From: Paramacrobiotus metropolitanus
Taxonomy: Eukaryota > Tardigrada > Eutardigrada > Parachela > Macrobiotidae
Length of the DNA stretch: 64,000 nt
Direction: 5' to 3'
NCBI RefSeq assembly: GCF_019649055.1
Contig: NW_026570261.1
Span: 620,001-684,000, forward strand
A model generated the notes under the pieces. It worked only from the letters and a program-made list of their open reading frames with translations, searched no databases and was not told the origin of the DNA. This document shows positions 11,438 to 22,027 of the stretch, one piece after another. Made by a program: the position numbers and the translations under genes. Position 1 is the first letter of the stretch. Each line of letters begins with the position of its first letter.

Positions 11438-11702
11438 TTTGCTATGAGCCCCGGACCTCTGAAAAATGACAGATATCTGCAATATGGTTTAAGCGCAAGT
11501 ATTGTAAATTTGTCATAGAAACTGCACTCGCTTTGTGTGGGCATGCAGCGTGGCTAACTTGTAGAGCTGCTAGCTACAGCAGCTGTAGCAAGCTGTAATT
11601 ACAGTAGCTGCAGCTGTAGTACTAGTCACTCAGAATAATTTTCTCAACCGCCAGCAATACGGCACGCGTCAATATAATTAATATTACCATAGTGTACTTA
11701 CG

Positions 11703-11739
<37 letters not shown>
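11703..11739. repeat. (AT)n microsatellite
   Basis: An almost uninterrupted AT dinucleotide run of about 37 bp. Simple sequence repeat. Confidence 0.95.
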
Positions 11740-11740
<1 letters not shown>

Positions 11741-14236
11741 CTGATAGTGAGATTTCTTTTCAAGCGTAGCTGATTAACTTGAAGCCTTGTGTTAACACAA
11801 CTCCATTTCGCAGAGATGGGGACATTACGTACATGGCTTTCTATACTGATGGTGAGAGCAAGGGTGTGCCATGGCTGTCTATTTTGTGAACACATAATAC
11901 AAGAACTTCTACTTGTATACTTCTATCTAATGTTACTGTTTAAAACTGCATGTTGCTCTATAATATTTCTAACTCAAAAACACGCTGTACTACTTAATGC
12001 AGTTCCAAATCGTCTAACATAACCATTGCAATGCAATCGCCGATAATCACTCTAATAAGCGCGGTAAGTGTACTGTCATAAGTGTAATGCGATCGAAGAA
12101 AAGGTTTGACATGTTGCATAAGAAAGTATCATGTAACAGTATAATGCCATTGTAGAAAAGGTGTGCCCTTTTGCAGAGATTTTGATACTGCAGACAGTAG
12201 AGTGTGATAGCCAACATCAAATTTTGCCCTGCGGCACCGCATACAATCATGTATATTCCCAACATGTACGTTTATCTAACGTCTACGACTCCCCCGACTC
12301 CACACTCTACAGACTGCTGCAAGCGCAGTCTACAGATTCACGAAGAATGTTTGCATACGACTTACTAATTACTCATTACCACTAAAATTATATGAAAATC
12401 CTTTAGGAAATCGGTGAAGCCGTACTATTTAAAAACATAGAATTATTTAGTCTTGGAATTCATGTTCGGAATCCATAGGAACTGCATGGAAGTTGGATGA
12501 TTATAAATATTTTATGCCGGCGCTCCAGTAATAATCACTGTGTAAGTCAAGGTCCGCTGATGCATTTTGCAAAATTATTGTCACTCTCTGCTCAGAAGCG
12601 CTTAAAAGGAAACAATATTATAATGACAATAATACTTGGTATTTACGGTGATTTATCAACGCATAACGGCTGTGATCAAGTACGTGTTATGGCTGCGTCT
12701 TAAACCTCTTTGCAAGATTCAGAAACAGTAAGTATCTGTATTTTAGAGGGGATTTTATAGTTTTATTGTGAATTTTAAAGCTATCTCTGTACAACATATT
12801 TATTCGCAGTTCGCTTGTTCAAGCGCTATTCCCTCCATGTTGTTGATAACATATTTTTATAAAAATCGCAGTACACAGGCTTCGATTAATATGTATTCCA
12901 GACACCATTAAGTTTAGGGACACCAGTTTCAGCTAAATGTGGCATTGCTTATAAGCGAATAGTGATTTACGAGTGCTTTAATAAAATAATTACTCGTAGT
13001 GCTTATCACTATCAGATAGAAGATTGTGCAATTAAATTCTGCTATTATTAATATTACAGTTATTGTTGTTATCTTTCCTACAGTAGTCAACTTATTCAGC
13101 ATACAGCTGATGTCACCTGATGAAGATATCTTACCATCTTAACGGAAAATGTTTTTGTACGTTTTGAAAATTTTATACCTTTTTCGATTTTATGAGATTT
13201 TGTTATCCCACCTTGCGAACCGAACACAGGACATACGATGCTATGCTATGCATCAAGTGCATTTTCGTTTTGAAATGGTGCCTCTGCCACTGCCACTGCC
13301 TCATGATTCATTCTCAAGTCTTTGAGTAATACTACCGTAATACGAGCACTGCAGCAAAAAAACAACTTTATGAAATGAATCAAAATATGAGCATTAAGGT
13401 GTTCAAGTTTGAAGTATGATTTTCTTCCGAATTATCCCATGTACAAAGTTACTACAAACATATTAAGTACGTACGAGTTGTTAAAATTTTATGCTGCCGC
13501 GATTGAACGGAAGCCCATGGCGTCGATTTGTGAAGATTAATTTACAAAGGACGCTCCAAAAGAAAGCTTGCCTATTTTGTATCTCCCGGCGTGCACGCTT
13601 TAAGTTCTTATGAACCATATTTTTAGAAACCTCCTTCGTTAACGAACCGAAATAAAATATAACTCTACCTAACTACAATTAAATGGAGAAGAACTGCCAA
13701 GAAAACCGTCCGAGGTTTTCCGCACCTTGCCACGTGTTTTAGTGAGTTTTACCCAGACAGTTTTTGATTTTTTGCTCAGTCTTCCTGCTCACTTTTAGTA
13801 AAGCACCAAATTTCATCAGATTAGGAATTCTTTTCTGTCCTAATTCCAAGTATGAAACAAAATAACTTCTTCGCAGTGCTTCTTCAGAAAAGTAAAAACT
13901 CTCGATGACTAGGTGGAAAAACCACAGAGCTGCTCAAGGTGCCAGACGGTAAAAAATCGAAAATTTCTTCTAAAACATTATTGTTGTCGGTACAACTTGA
14001 AGTTATTTGTGTCCAAGACCCGCATGACTGCGCATGAAATTACCTTTTTATTGATACTAAGAACTTCTGGATTCATATCAGCAAGAAGGCTGAAAAGGGG
14101 GATTCCAGCGTCGTGGAGAAAAAAAAATGTTTGATCTACTCCGTAAATTTGTCAAAACATTCTGTTATTGCAGTAATATTAAGAACACTACTGTAGTGGA
14201 TCGCACATCTTGTACCACAGAGTTGGTGTACGGGAA
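11740..14236. other. 2.5 kb AT-rich stretch without recognisable gene
   Basis: Only short frames without domains or paralogues are present. I see no TIRs, tandem array or structured RNA. Probably intergenic or intronic. Confidence 0.45.
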
Positions 14237-14442
14237 AAAATGCCCAGACAGGAAAAAACCCAAAACCAACCAATGACAGAAGGGCTGAATCATAAGCCCG
14301 CCTTGACAAGTAGCAGCTACAAATAAGTATTGTAGCTGCAGCTACAAATAAGTATTTGTAGCTGCTACTTGTCAAGGCGGGCTTATGATTCAACCCTTCT
14401 GTCATTGGTTGGTTTTGGGTTTTTTCCTGTCTGGGCATTTTC
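14237..14442. repeat. Inverted repeat with ~88-bp arms
   Basis: The arms share AATGCCCAGACAGG, CCAAAACCAACCAATGACAG and AAGCCCGCCTTGACAAGTAG with a single clear mismatch (GGGCTGAAT versus GGGTTGAAT). The centre is itself made of inverted GTAGCTGCAGCTAC-like sequence. No target duplication is evident. Confidence 0.85.
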
Positions 14443-15000
14443 ATGCCCTTTGATGGCTCCGTAAGGCAGCTGCGCTACCTACAGAGACCAGTTGGTTCTT
14501 GGCTTGCGCGCAAAGCGCGGTGTGTTCAGATTTCGGCATTAAAGCCTACATCCGGGTTGGTTTTGTTCCTCCGTCGTTGGACGATGCGCGCTTAGCCAGC
14601 GCCATCTGATATACTTTAAATTTTCTGTCGAAATTACAACAGGGACGGAAGTGGTAATAAAAAGGACGTGCTTCGAAAAAACTCGTGGAAATGAATGTAT
14701 AAGTCGTATTGCTATCCTGTTTTTCGTTTTCCCAGTTCTTCATCGAATCTTTTGATTCTTGTTTCTCTAATTAGCTTACATAATTGCTTATACAACACAA
14801 AATATATCACATGTCTATTACTTCAAACAGCAGGGAGGCAAAATAGGGGAACTTTCTTTTGGAGCGTGCTTTGTAGGATTTGCATGGCAGATATTACAAT
14901 CAAGTAGTACACTCCTCAATTGCAACGCCAACCGGCTTGGGTATTATTCGCTTCGGGTCGCTCAGCAAATTCAGAATTAAATTTCCGGCAAATGGCCATT

Positions 15001-15115
15001 CTGCACTGGTACTGATAGTTCGGATGACTACAAGTGTTTTACCGTGTATTGTACAACAATACACGGTGAAAACACCTGTAGTCATCCGGCCCTAAAACTA
15101 TCATAAGCAGTGTAG
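15001..15115. repeat. Inverted repeat, ~55-bp arms, tiny loop
   Basis: GGATGACTACAAGTGTTTTA on the left pairs with the reversed copy on the right around the centre ACA near 15053-15055. Pairing extends outward through CTGCACTG..TGATAGTT with small indels. Confidence 0.8.
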
Positions 15116-15630
15116 TTTTGTTTACCAGTGGCCAGTTTAGCGGGACAGGCGGGGGACACGTCCCGCTAAAAGTTTTGCAAAAATGTTACAAGGTGGAAAG
15201 AGTATAGATACTTTAGACAGAGACTAGACACGTCAACGGGCTTTACAAGAAAAACGCAATAATTAACATTTTTTGTGGAACCTGTAGAATTTTAAGTGTA
15301 TTGGTTCTGCCGAAATTAACGTGCTATGAGAACAGCGGATGCCGGCGACGGGAAAACACTGTCGATTACGTCATTTTAATTCAAAGTACGAATTTCTCAA
15401 TTTTAGAACGTACTGATAAAATAAAAATCTCACCGATGCCGGGATTCGTTTTGTGCTTACAAGTAAACTGAAGCAATTTGCCCTTTTAAATTATTTTCTA
15501 ATCGATGTTGAAACTTGACAGTAAAATCGTTCGTTCGGCTTCGCGCGAAAATTTGCAGTTCTTAATTAATGATGTTTTTAACAATAAGATGTTTCTAGGT
15601 ATAACAACGTCAAAGACTGTCGCTGTGCTT

Positions 15631-15965
15631 CAAGCCCGGCACAAGGAATTTTTGGATGGGGGGGGGAGGGGGGGCGGACGGCCGCCGGGGGGCTGTCGAG
15701 CGCGCCAAATTCGCCGGGGGGCGGACTGATTTTGGACCGTCCGCCGGGGGGCGGAATGAAATTTTTGAAAAATGTTTTAAAAAAATTAAAAAAATCCGAA
15801 AAAAATTAAAAAAATTCGAAAAATTCGAAAAAAATTAAAATTTATTCCGCCCCCCTGGCGGCTTTCCTGCAGCCTCGTTTTCCAGTCCGCCCCCCCCGGC
15901 GGTCAAAAATCGAAAACAGGGGTGGGCGGACCGCCCCCCCCCCCCCCCCCTTTGTGCCGGGCCTG
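15631..15965. mobile_element. hAT MITE with G- and C-tracts, 8-bp TSD
   Basis: The element starts CAAGCCCGGCACAA and ends with TTTGTGCCGGGCCTG. It is flanked by the perfect octamer CTGTGCTT (15623-15630 and 15966-15973). Both ends carry long G or C homopolymer tracts followed by CGCCGGGGGGCGGA-type blocks in opposite orientation, enclosing an A-rich centre built from AAAATTCGAAAA. The 8-bp duplication and CARG-type terminus indicate a non-autonomous hAT. GC content is strikingly different from the flanks. Confidence 0.82.
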
Positions 15966-16123
15966 CTGTGCTTGCACTGCGGATGTCCAACCCTTCGGTT
16001 TTCGAGATTTAAACTGCCATAACTTTTCTAGCCAAATATCTAGTAATTGTCAATAGATACATTTTATAGGTTGTGGATGTTGTTATCTGTTATTGGTCGC
16101 TAGAGCCCCAAGCCTCGGTAAAA

Positions 16124-16489
16124 ATGGTTTCAACGCCATTGCCTCCTTATGAGCGGCTCCTGACTGATGCACAACAAATGAGCTAGCAGAACACTGTCAT
16201 CGTTCGCCATGACACCGACGTTTATTGGCTGGGAAACATTCAGAATATCTCCGGAGACTACGCGTTCATCGACTTTCAATCATCAAAGGCCAAACCCAGC
16301 TGGATTCATGCGAGCCGCGTGTGGCCTCTGCATTTCCCTAACGATGAATACAAGCATGGGAAGACCCTGGTGTTTGTGGCTCTTCGGGACGAAGATGACG
16401 GGCCATTTCGTTTTCGGCCCGCGCTTAGTTTGAAAATCGCTACTGCATGCGGTCATTGCCAAACGTTAATTTTTTACGTCGAAACGTAG
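16124..16489 (+). pseudogene. Pseudogene paralogue of the 10621-11437 exon
   Basis: Translation from the ATG at 16124 aligns along its whole length with the start of the 10621-11437 exon: PPYERLL, DAQQMS, WLGNIQNI, SWIHASRVWPL and DDGPFRFRPA are shared. Codon 21 (16184-16186) is TAG where the intact copy has Tyr, and the frame ends at TAG 16487-16489. It lies on the opposite strand from the intact copy. The duplication extends slightly upstream, where AGAGCCCC before the ATG is also alike. Confidence 0.85.
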
Positions 16490-16564
16490 AGTAGAGAAAC
16501 TGAAAGCACTTCCTGCATGCCTCGCACGGACATAGTGGACAAATGCCAAATTGGCTTATTTTTG

Positions 16565-17095
16565 TCATGAATTTTTGTTAAGCCTACCACCAACAATGGG
16601 TCTGTTAGACTGATCATATAACCTGGACCGTATAACAACCGCATAGGTATCTACTCTTTGCTTAGTCAGTTCGCTGATTGGCTTTCGCCCAGTCTCTTGG
16701 GACAACGCGCAATCTCTTCCTTTCCAAGCGATTCCGCAAGCCATTTGCGCTGGGCTTCGGCTTTTCGTCCCGCCCATGGCGGTGCCCGCAGTCACTTCGG
16801 TCATGAATGAGCACACCAGCTGGATCCAGCCGAACAATAGAAACTCGTACACCCAGCTCATCAACTTCGCCTCCATACAGCAAAGATAACTGTAGAAGAC
16901 GTGCGGCGAAAGGTCACTGTTTAGGTTGTTGTATACTCGCACGAAGTGTTTGGAAGCCACCTTATGTGAAAGCTCAAAGTGGTGCGAACCGTACAGTGCC
17001 TGACACTTCCTGTACACGGTCGATCCCAGACTCCCAATCCATTGTCTACATTTTTTTTCAATAAGAGGAAGTACTTTCAGTAAATAAGCGATCAT
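16565..17095 (-). pseudogene. Ulp1-like (C48) cysteine protease fragment, frameshifted
   Basis: From about 16990 downwards the frame gives GSHHFELSHK, then FVRVYNNLNSDLSPHV, matching the plus-strand copy at 18735-19148. In Ulp1/SENP-type proteases a GsHW-like segment carries the catalytic His and a later Q..G..NxCG segment the Cys. After about residue 70 the homology jumps to another frame (LLYGGEVDEL, then SDCG near 16800). The remaining sequence is degenerate. C48-like modules are known in some MULE-type transposons, which would fit the SWIM and FLYWCH fragments nearby. Confidence 0.5.
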
Positions 17096-17452
17096 GGTGA
17101 CCGCATCGTAACATCAAAAAAATATACACTAGTGTAAATGTACATAAATGTAAATGCCGTAAATGTACATAAAATTGTGCAGTACAAAACCACTGTATAA
17201 TTATTTACAGATACTTCAGTATATAAGCAATGTTTAAAATTCAATCATTTTAATTAGTTTAAATTTGCGCAGGCTTCTTGTCATTGAGTACAGGCTGTTG
17301 TCGTATATAAGCATTGTGTCCAAGTATACAAGGATTGTATAGTGTACAAGTATACAAGCATCCTAATTGGTTACGCAACATGCATTTACATAACAGGTGC
17401 CTAACTGCCTATACAAAACCGGGTGTCTGTAAACTTATAATTAAGGGTGAGA
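17096..17452. other. No gene recognised
   Basis: AT-rich DNA with repeated AAATGTACATAAA- and TATAAGCATTG-like words. No coding signal. Confidence 0.4.
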
Positions 17453-17590
17453 CTATAGGCACCCCTTTCACCCCCGTTTGCTATAGGCACCCCCTTTTGC
17501 ACCCTGTTTTACTATAGGCACCCCTTTTCCATTCGTTAATTCTCGCACCCCGTTTTTTCCGCGGACTATAGGCACCCATTTTTAAACTTT
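17453..17590. repeat. CTATAGGCACCCC repeat cluster, copy 1
   Basis: Four copies of CTATAGGCACCC separated by about 25-65 bp, interspersed with CACCCCGTTTT-like words. A near-identical arrangement occurs at 18300-18440 in the same orientation, including TTCGTTAATTCTCGCACCCCG versus TTAATTAATCTCTGCACCCCG. These may be subterminal repeats of a transposon. Confidence 0.8.
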
Positions 17591-18299
17591 TTTCCCAGAA
17601 GGCTGACAACAATGTTTTGACAGTTTTATTGTTTCACAAAATTTTTTGACGATCTTACATTCTGACATAATTTAGGTCACGCATTCAAAAAAGAAAGGTA
17701 TGTTAGGCACTCCATTCTACTACAATTGGCCGGTTTGGCTGATCGGCCAGCATAGATCGAATGCGCACGGCTTCTTCCACGCGCACGACAATATCGCCCT
17801 TTTGGATGGTTTGCTCGTTCGCTCATTGTTTCCGTCCGACGCTTTTTGGGCATCTTAGGAGGATTTCAGTTTCTAGAACCTCTGCTAGCCATGCACGGTG
17901 GGTGGCAGCTTTTGTGAAAATGCGCGATTACGGTTATTCGTGTTCACGAAACGGGTGTTTCAGAATATCTGGCGTGCATCAGTCATGCCAAAAGCTTGTA
18001 CGTAAATTTCAAATTTTTGGGTCTAATTTAAGGTTATTACTGAATTTAGCCGAACGGGACAAGGTTTTCTCAAAACGATCTTAAACATTTAATTAGTAAA
18101 CCGATACAGGCTAACTGCTACTACCATATTTGGCAGATCTATCTGTAATTGCCAGTGAAACTATACTCAGTATATTATTATTGTTATACGTTCCGCTCCG
18201 TAAATCTGAATTTTTAGTGTTAAGTTTGTGGATTTCCTAAAAAGCAATTTATCGCCGATTTATTCCGCGCAGTTTGCGCGGGGTCTACTAGTTTAATTA

Positions 18300-18440
18300 T
18301 AGGAAATGGCTAAAGGCACCCCCTTTCACCCCCGTTATCTATAGGCACCCCTTTCGCACCCACTTAGACTATAGGCACCCCCTTTTCGATTAATTAATCT
18401 CTGCACCCCGTCGTGTGCGAAAGATATAGGCACCCCCTGT
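18300..18440. repeat. CTATAGGCACCCC repeat cluster, copy 2
   Basis: This is the second copy of the cluster at 17453-17590 in direct orientation, about 850 bp away. It directly precedes the coding fragment starting at 18589. Confidence 0.8.
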
Positions 18441-18588
18441 TGTCCGTTGCTATGTTTTAAGGTCAAATTTTGTTGACCTTAGAGAATTTTCAGAAAGTCA
18501 TTTACCACCGGCTCCGGATTTTTTGCCTATTCCTTTTGTAATATTATATTATGTGAGTTGCTGCAGGAGTAACGGCTCTGTAATAATA

Positions 18589-19148
18589 ATGTCTGACAGT
18601 TCTGTAATAAGTAGCCCATCCGAAGATAATCCACGATCTGACAATGACCTGGTTTACCCAACCACTACCGAAGAAAACGACCTGAAGGACAATTACCCGG
18701 CGTTTTCCGAATTCGAATCTGCTTTCAAGCAGATTCGAATTCGGAAAACATCATTTTGTTTTGTCACATAAGCGACAAGGTGACCCGTTCGTCACCGTAT
18801 ACAACAGCCTGGACGCCGCGCTTCCGGAACATATCCTCCTTCAGTTATCCATGCTCTACGGACGCGAAACGCGTGATGTGAACATTAGGCTTCCGGTTGT
18901 GCAGCGCCAGTTGCCTGGCACGAATCAATGCGGGCCAATGGTCTGCGCTTGGCAGTGTGAAATTGTGCAAGGGCACAGCTAGGCCAGAGAACCTGGTTGA
19001 CGCGTACGGGTGGTTGGACGACAGTCGATGCAGGAAGGTGCGATTTGGCTGCGGAGCAATTTGGTGTTGCGACAAAATTATGTACAATACTTGTGGTTGG
19101 TGTAGTGGGACCAAACCTGAATTTAAAATTGTAACGGTGCTGCAATAA
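18589..19148 (+). pseudogene. Chimeric fragment: acidic N-terminus joined to Ulp1-like protease
   Basis: From the ATG at 18589 the frame is acidic and Ser-rich and runs into FSEFESAFKQ, like the start of some FLYWCH/MULE proteins. It is then interrupted at a perfect 21-bp palindrome (18702-18749). From about 18735 a second frame gives HFVLSHK, VTVYNSLDAALPEHI, LYGRE and QRQLPGTNQCGPMV: a Ulp1-type arrangement with His early and Gln plus Cys at the Q..G.N.CG motif. The C-terminal part (ENLVDAYGWLDDSR) continues in another frame from about 18960, so a frameshift separates them. It is a dead copy of a transposon-borne C48 protease, probably an internally deleted element. Confidence 0.55.
18702..18749. 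repeat. Perfect 21-bp palindromic arms, 6-nt loop
   Basis: Arms 18702-18722 and 18729-18749 are exact reverse complements around TTTCAA. The palindrome lies precisely where the acidic N-terminal frame meets the Ulp1-like part, so it may mark a template-switch or deletion junction. Confidence 0.9.
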
Positions 19149-19349
19149 TGCTTTTAACTTGGACTGGAATTTGTGATAGCTATCAGTAAACTGACGTTTT
19201 CACAGCTTTCAAAAATTAAGAGGCCAAGCTGTTCACTTAAGCAGCTACCAGTTACTCGAGTAGCAGATACTAGCTAGTTTTGAAATTTAAGAAACAGCAG
19301 AACCAGAAAAGAGCGAACGCGACGAAATAATACACATGAATTCATTTCA

Positions 19350-19473
19350 TCACGCGCGAAACAGCTCCCCGATTCCAAGCAGAGCCATTCTGCTAGGCTT
19401 GCACACATCCAGGAGTCTCAGATCGGTTTCCATCCATAATCTGGGTGTTCCATCGGCGTGAAATCCGCTGAAC
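19350..19473 (-). CDS. Last coding exon of locus B paralogue
   Basis: The exon is 124 bp with acceptor TTTGTTCGCAG just above 19473 and stop TGA at 19350-19352. The product starts FSGFHADGTP and ends GELFRA. Length, acceptor, phase and stop are identical to 5281-5404, and most substitutions keep the protein similar. It fits in phase after the 23614-24381 exon across a 4.1 kb intron. Confidence 0.68.
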
Positions 19474-19709
19474 CTGCGAACAAACAGTTATAATCCGTGT
19501 TACTGTGTACTCAATACGAACAAGTTTAGTCCGGCTCCCATATTATTCTGATTTGTGTACTGTGTTTTGTACTTTGTGCAGTGTGCTTCTCTTTTTGTAC
19601 AAGAGACGCAAACATACCATAGACTGCAAAATTAACCTGACACTGACCAATATACGAGTAAAAGCCGGTAAAGCCGATTGTGCAACTGATTCGGTCCGAC
19701 GTCAGATTA

Positions 19710-22027
19710 CAGGGGTGCTACGCCAAGTTGGGCACTTTTTCAAAAAAATTGTTATAGCTCATCGCTAACAATTACACACTTCTTAAACTTTTTAAATAAC
19801 ATCAGATGAGTCTGTCATCTTTCGCACATCAGTCTTCCACGCTGACAACGTGTTTCGAATTTTAGTCAGTTCAAAACTAGAGCAGACCTGCTTTAAGTTG
19901 TGGCTCGACACATGTGCCGAGGGAGAGATATCATATCTATATTTTGCTCGTATCTATAATTTGCTTAAATTTCACTAACGATCTTATCCAGAGAAAACAA
20001 ATTTGTCATTCAGTGCTCTCACGAAATATGTTCAAGATCGTATTTCATCCAAACCTACGTGAACTTTGCAATGGAACTGTGGCCAAGCCAAGTTCGGACA
20101 CATTCCACTAAAAATTACTGCGAGATAGCCGTCAAGAATTCAAACAATATTCAAACAATCTGTATAGTCAGCGTATGTGTCCAGCAACTTTTGTACTTAG
20201 GGTTCGTACGCTGGAAGCATGTCTCGAATTACAGTGAGGTCAAAACTAGAACGGACCGGTCTCGACATACGACTCAACCCATCTGATGTTGGAGACATCT
20301 CCCATTTCATAATTCATCTGAAAATTCCACAGCTTCCTATTCCAGAGAAATTAATTTCATCTTATGTGCCAACCAAGTCCCTTCCGGATGGTGCCTGACA
20401 CCACCCGATTTTTGCCAAAACCGTGTGACCTTGCAGTCTTCCTATGGGCCCTGTCAAAACATTGGGTGACCTCGGGCGGGCGCTCTTGGTATAGCTGTGG
20501 GAAGTCGTAAGTGTGTACTTTTGATAAACTCTCGTTCTTGGACCACTAACAGACTACTTTCGGTTTTCCATCCCCACAAAAAACCCGATGCGTGTCGCAC
20601 CTACAAGTTTTAACATCGATCGTAGCGTTTTGCAGTCACTGCTTTGTTAGATTTTTCTACCATTTGTTCAGCACCTGTATCTTCCCGCCAATATTACTAA
20701 TATCCGTGCATTCTTTAAAATCATGTAGCTTATCCATGTTTCACTCATAGAAGCTGTCAACTTCATTCTGTCTTCAAGCCATTCGTATCCGTGCGCTAGG
20801 CAAAAACTTTTTTCGGCAGGTACAGTATAACATACAGGTCTATGGGAGATACAATTTGTTTTGAAGTCGCGTCTAGCACCCATCGCGCAGGAATATTTTC
20901 TTGACCCGTCATGAACACCTTTGAGAGGCTCCAGAGTTTGCAAAAACGATCACGTAAAAAAGCAGGTTCGCGAATTTTCTAGATTTGCACAAATAAATAA
21001 CTCAAAACCGACCACTGCCCCGCCCACTTAATCCCCGAAAGGCTACGCACTGACAAGTCAGAAAGTTTCGAGTTTAGTGTTGCTGGATTGGCCATAAAAA
21101 GTTACACAACAAAAGTGTTAAAGGAAAAACATAAAGATTTACAAAAGTATTTCAAAATTTATTTTATGAAACTGTCCGAACTTGGCTTGGCAGGGCTGTA
21201 GTTAAAGCCAGATGGTGACCTCCTGTACAAGCTTGTCCTGAACTCAGGTGAGGTTTTCGACGACCGGTTTCTATAAAATCTCATCTGGCAAGGTGCTGAG
21301 CAAGTGAGCATCTATTTAAAAGCTTTTATCCGCATATTTAGCCAGAGACAGTTTGCTTTAGCAAATTCAAATTGCAACCATAACTTTTTTGCTTGTCGCT
21401 TTGTTCTCCCAGTTGTCCGGCACTTTTATCTTTCCACCCGTGTAACAGATCACCATTAAAACTTTAAAACCGTTTAATATAATCAAAATTCTAACCACGG
21501 AAAGTATCAGCTCGAGGTGACGTACGTCCCTGTGCTAGGCAACCACATCCTTCGGTATGTACCTTATACCATACGAGTCTATGGGAGACAAAATTTGATT
21601 CGAAGTCACCTCGATCACCGATTATCACCTCGAAGTCACCTCGATCACCGAAAATTTGATCACCTCGATCACCTCGAAAATTTGATTCGAAGTCACCTCG
21701 ATCACCGATTGTAAGAATCGTTTGCTATCCCATGACGGACACCTTTTGGACCACTAAACTGTTTTCAAAAATACCGGCAAAATATTATTTAGGAAATTTT
21801 TTATAAGGGATGTTATAAGCACCCCAAAAACGCACACTGCCCTTCCCTTTTGTAACCCGCATAGCTCGTTACTGACTAACTCAGAGATTTTGATTTTGAT
21901 ACGGCGAAATCAGCCATAAAAACTCACACTGGAAAACTGCAAAACGATAAACAAAACGACGCATCGAAACATTCAGTAATTCATTTATTGCAAGTTAATG
22001 CAACAGCCCAACTTGGCGTAACCTCTG
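19710..22027. mobile_element. Possible 2.3 kb TIR element
   Basis: The left end CAGGGGTGCTACGCCAAGTT pairs with the right end, where GCCCAACTTGGCGTAACC precedes TCTG at 22027. The repeat spans about 24 bp with an indel and mismatches. CAG..CTG termini suit hAT, but I see no target duplication. The interior holds two related ~400-bp blocks (about 20640-20990 and 21410-21650, sharing GTCTATGGGAGA), with no transposase. It would lie within the locus B intron. Confidence 0.4.
21590..21712. repeat. Short tandem repeat of AAGTCACCTCGATCACCGA
   Basis: CACCTCGATCACC and TCGAAGTCACC alternate with AAAATTTGAT over about 120 bp, in at least five imperfect copies. It is probably a local expansion within the larger repeat. 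Confidence 0.85.

Noticed and set aside
21590-21712. CRISPR-like or regulatory array of AAGTCACCTCGATCACC
   Set aside because: Spacers are not unique; it is a degenerate simple tandem repeat.
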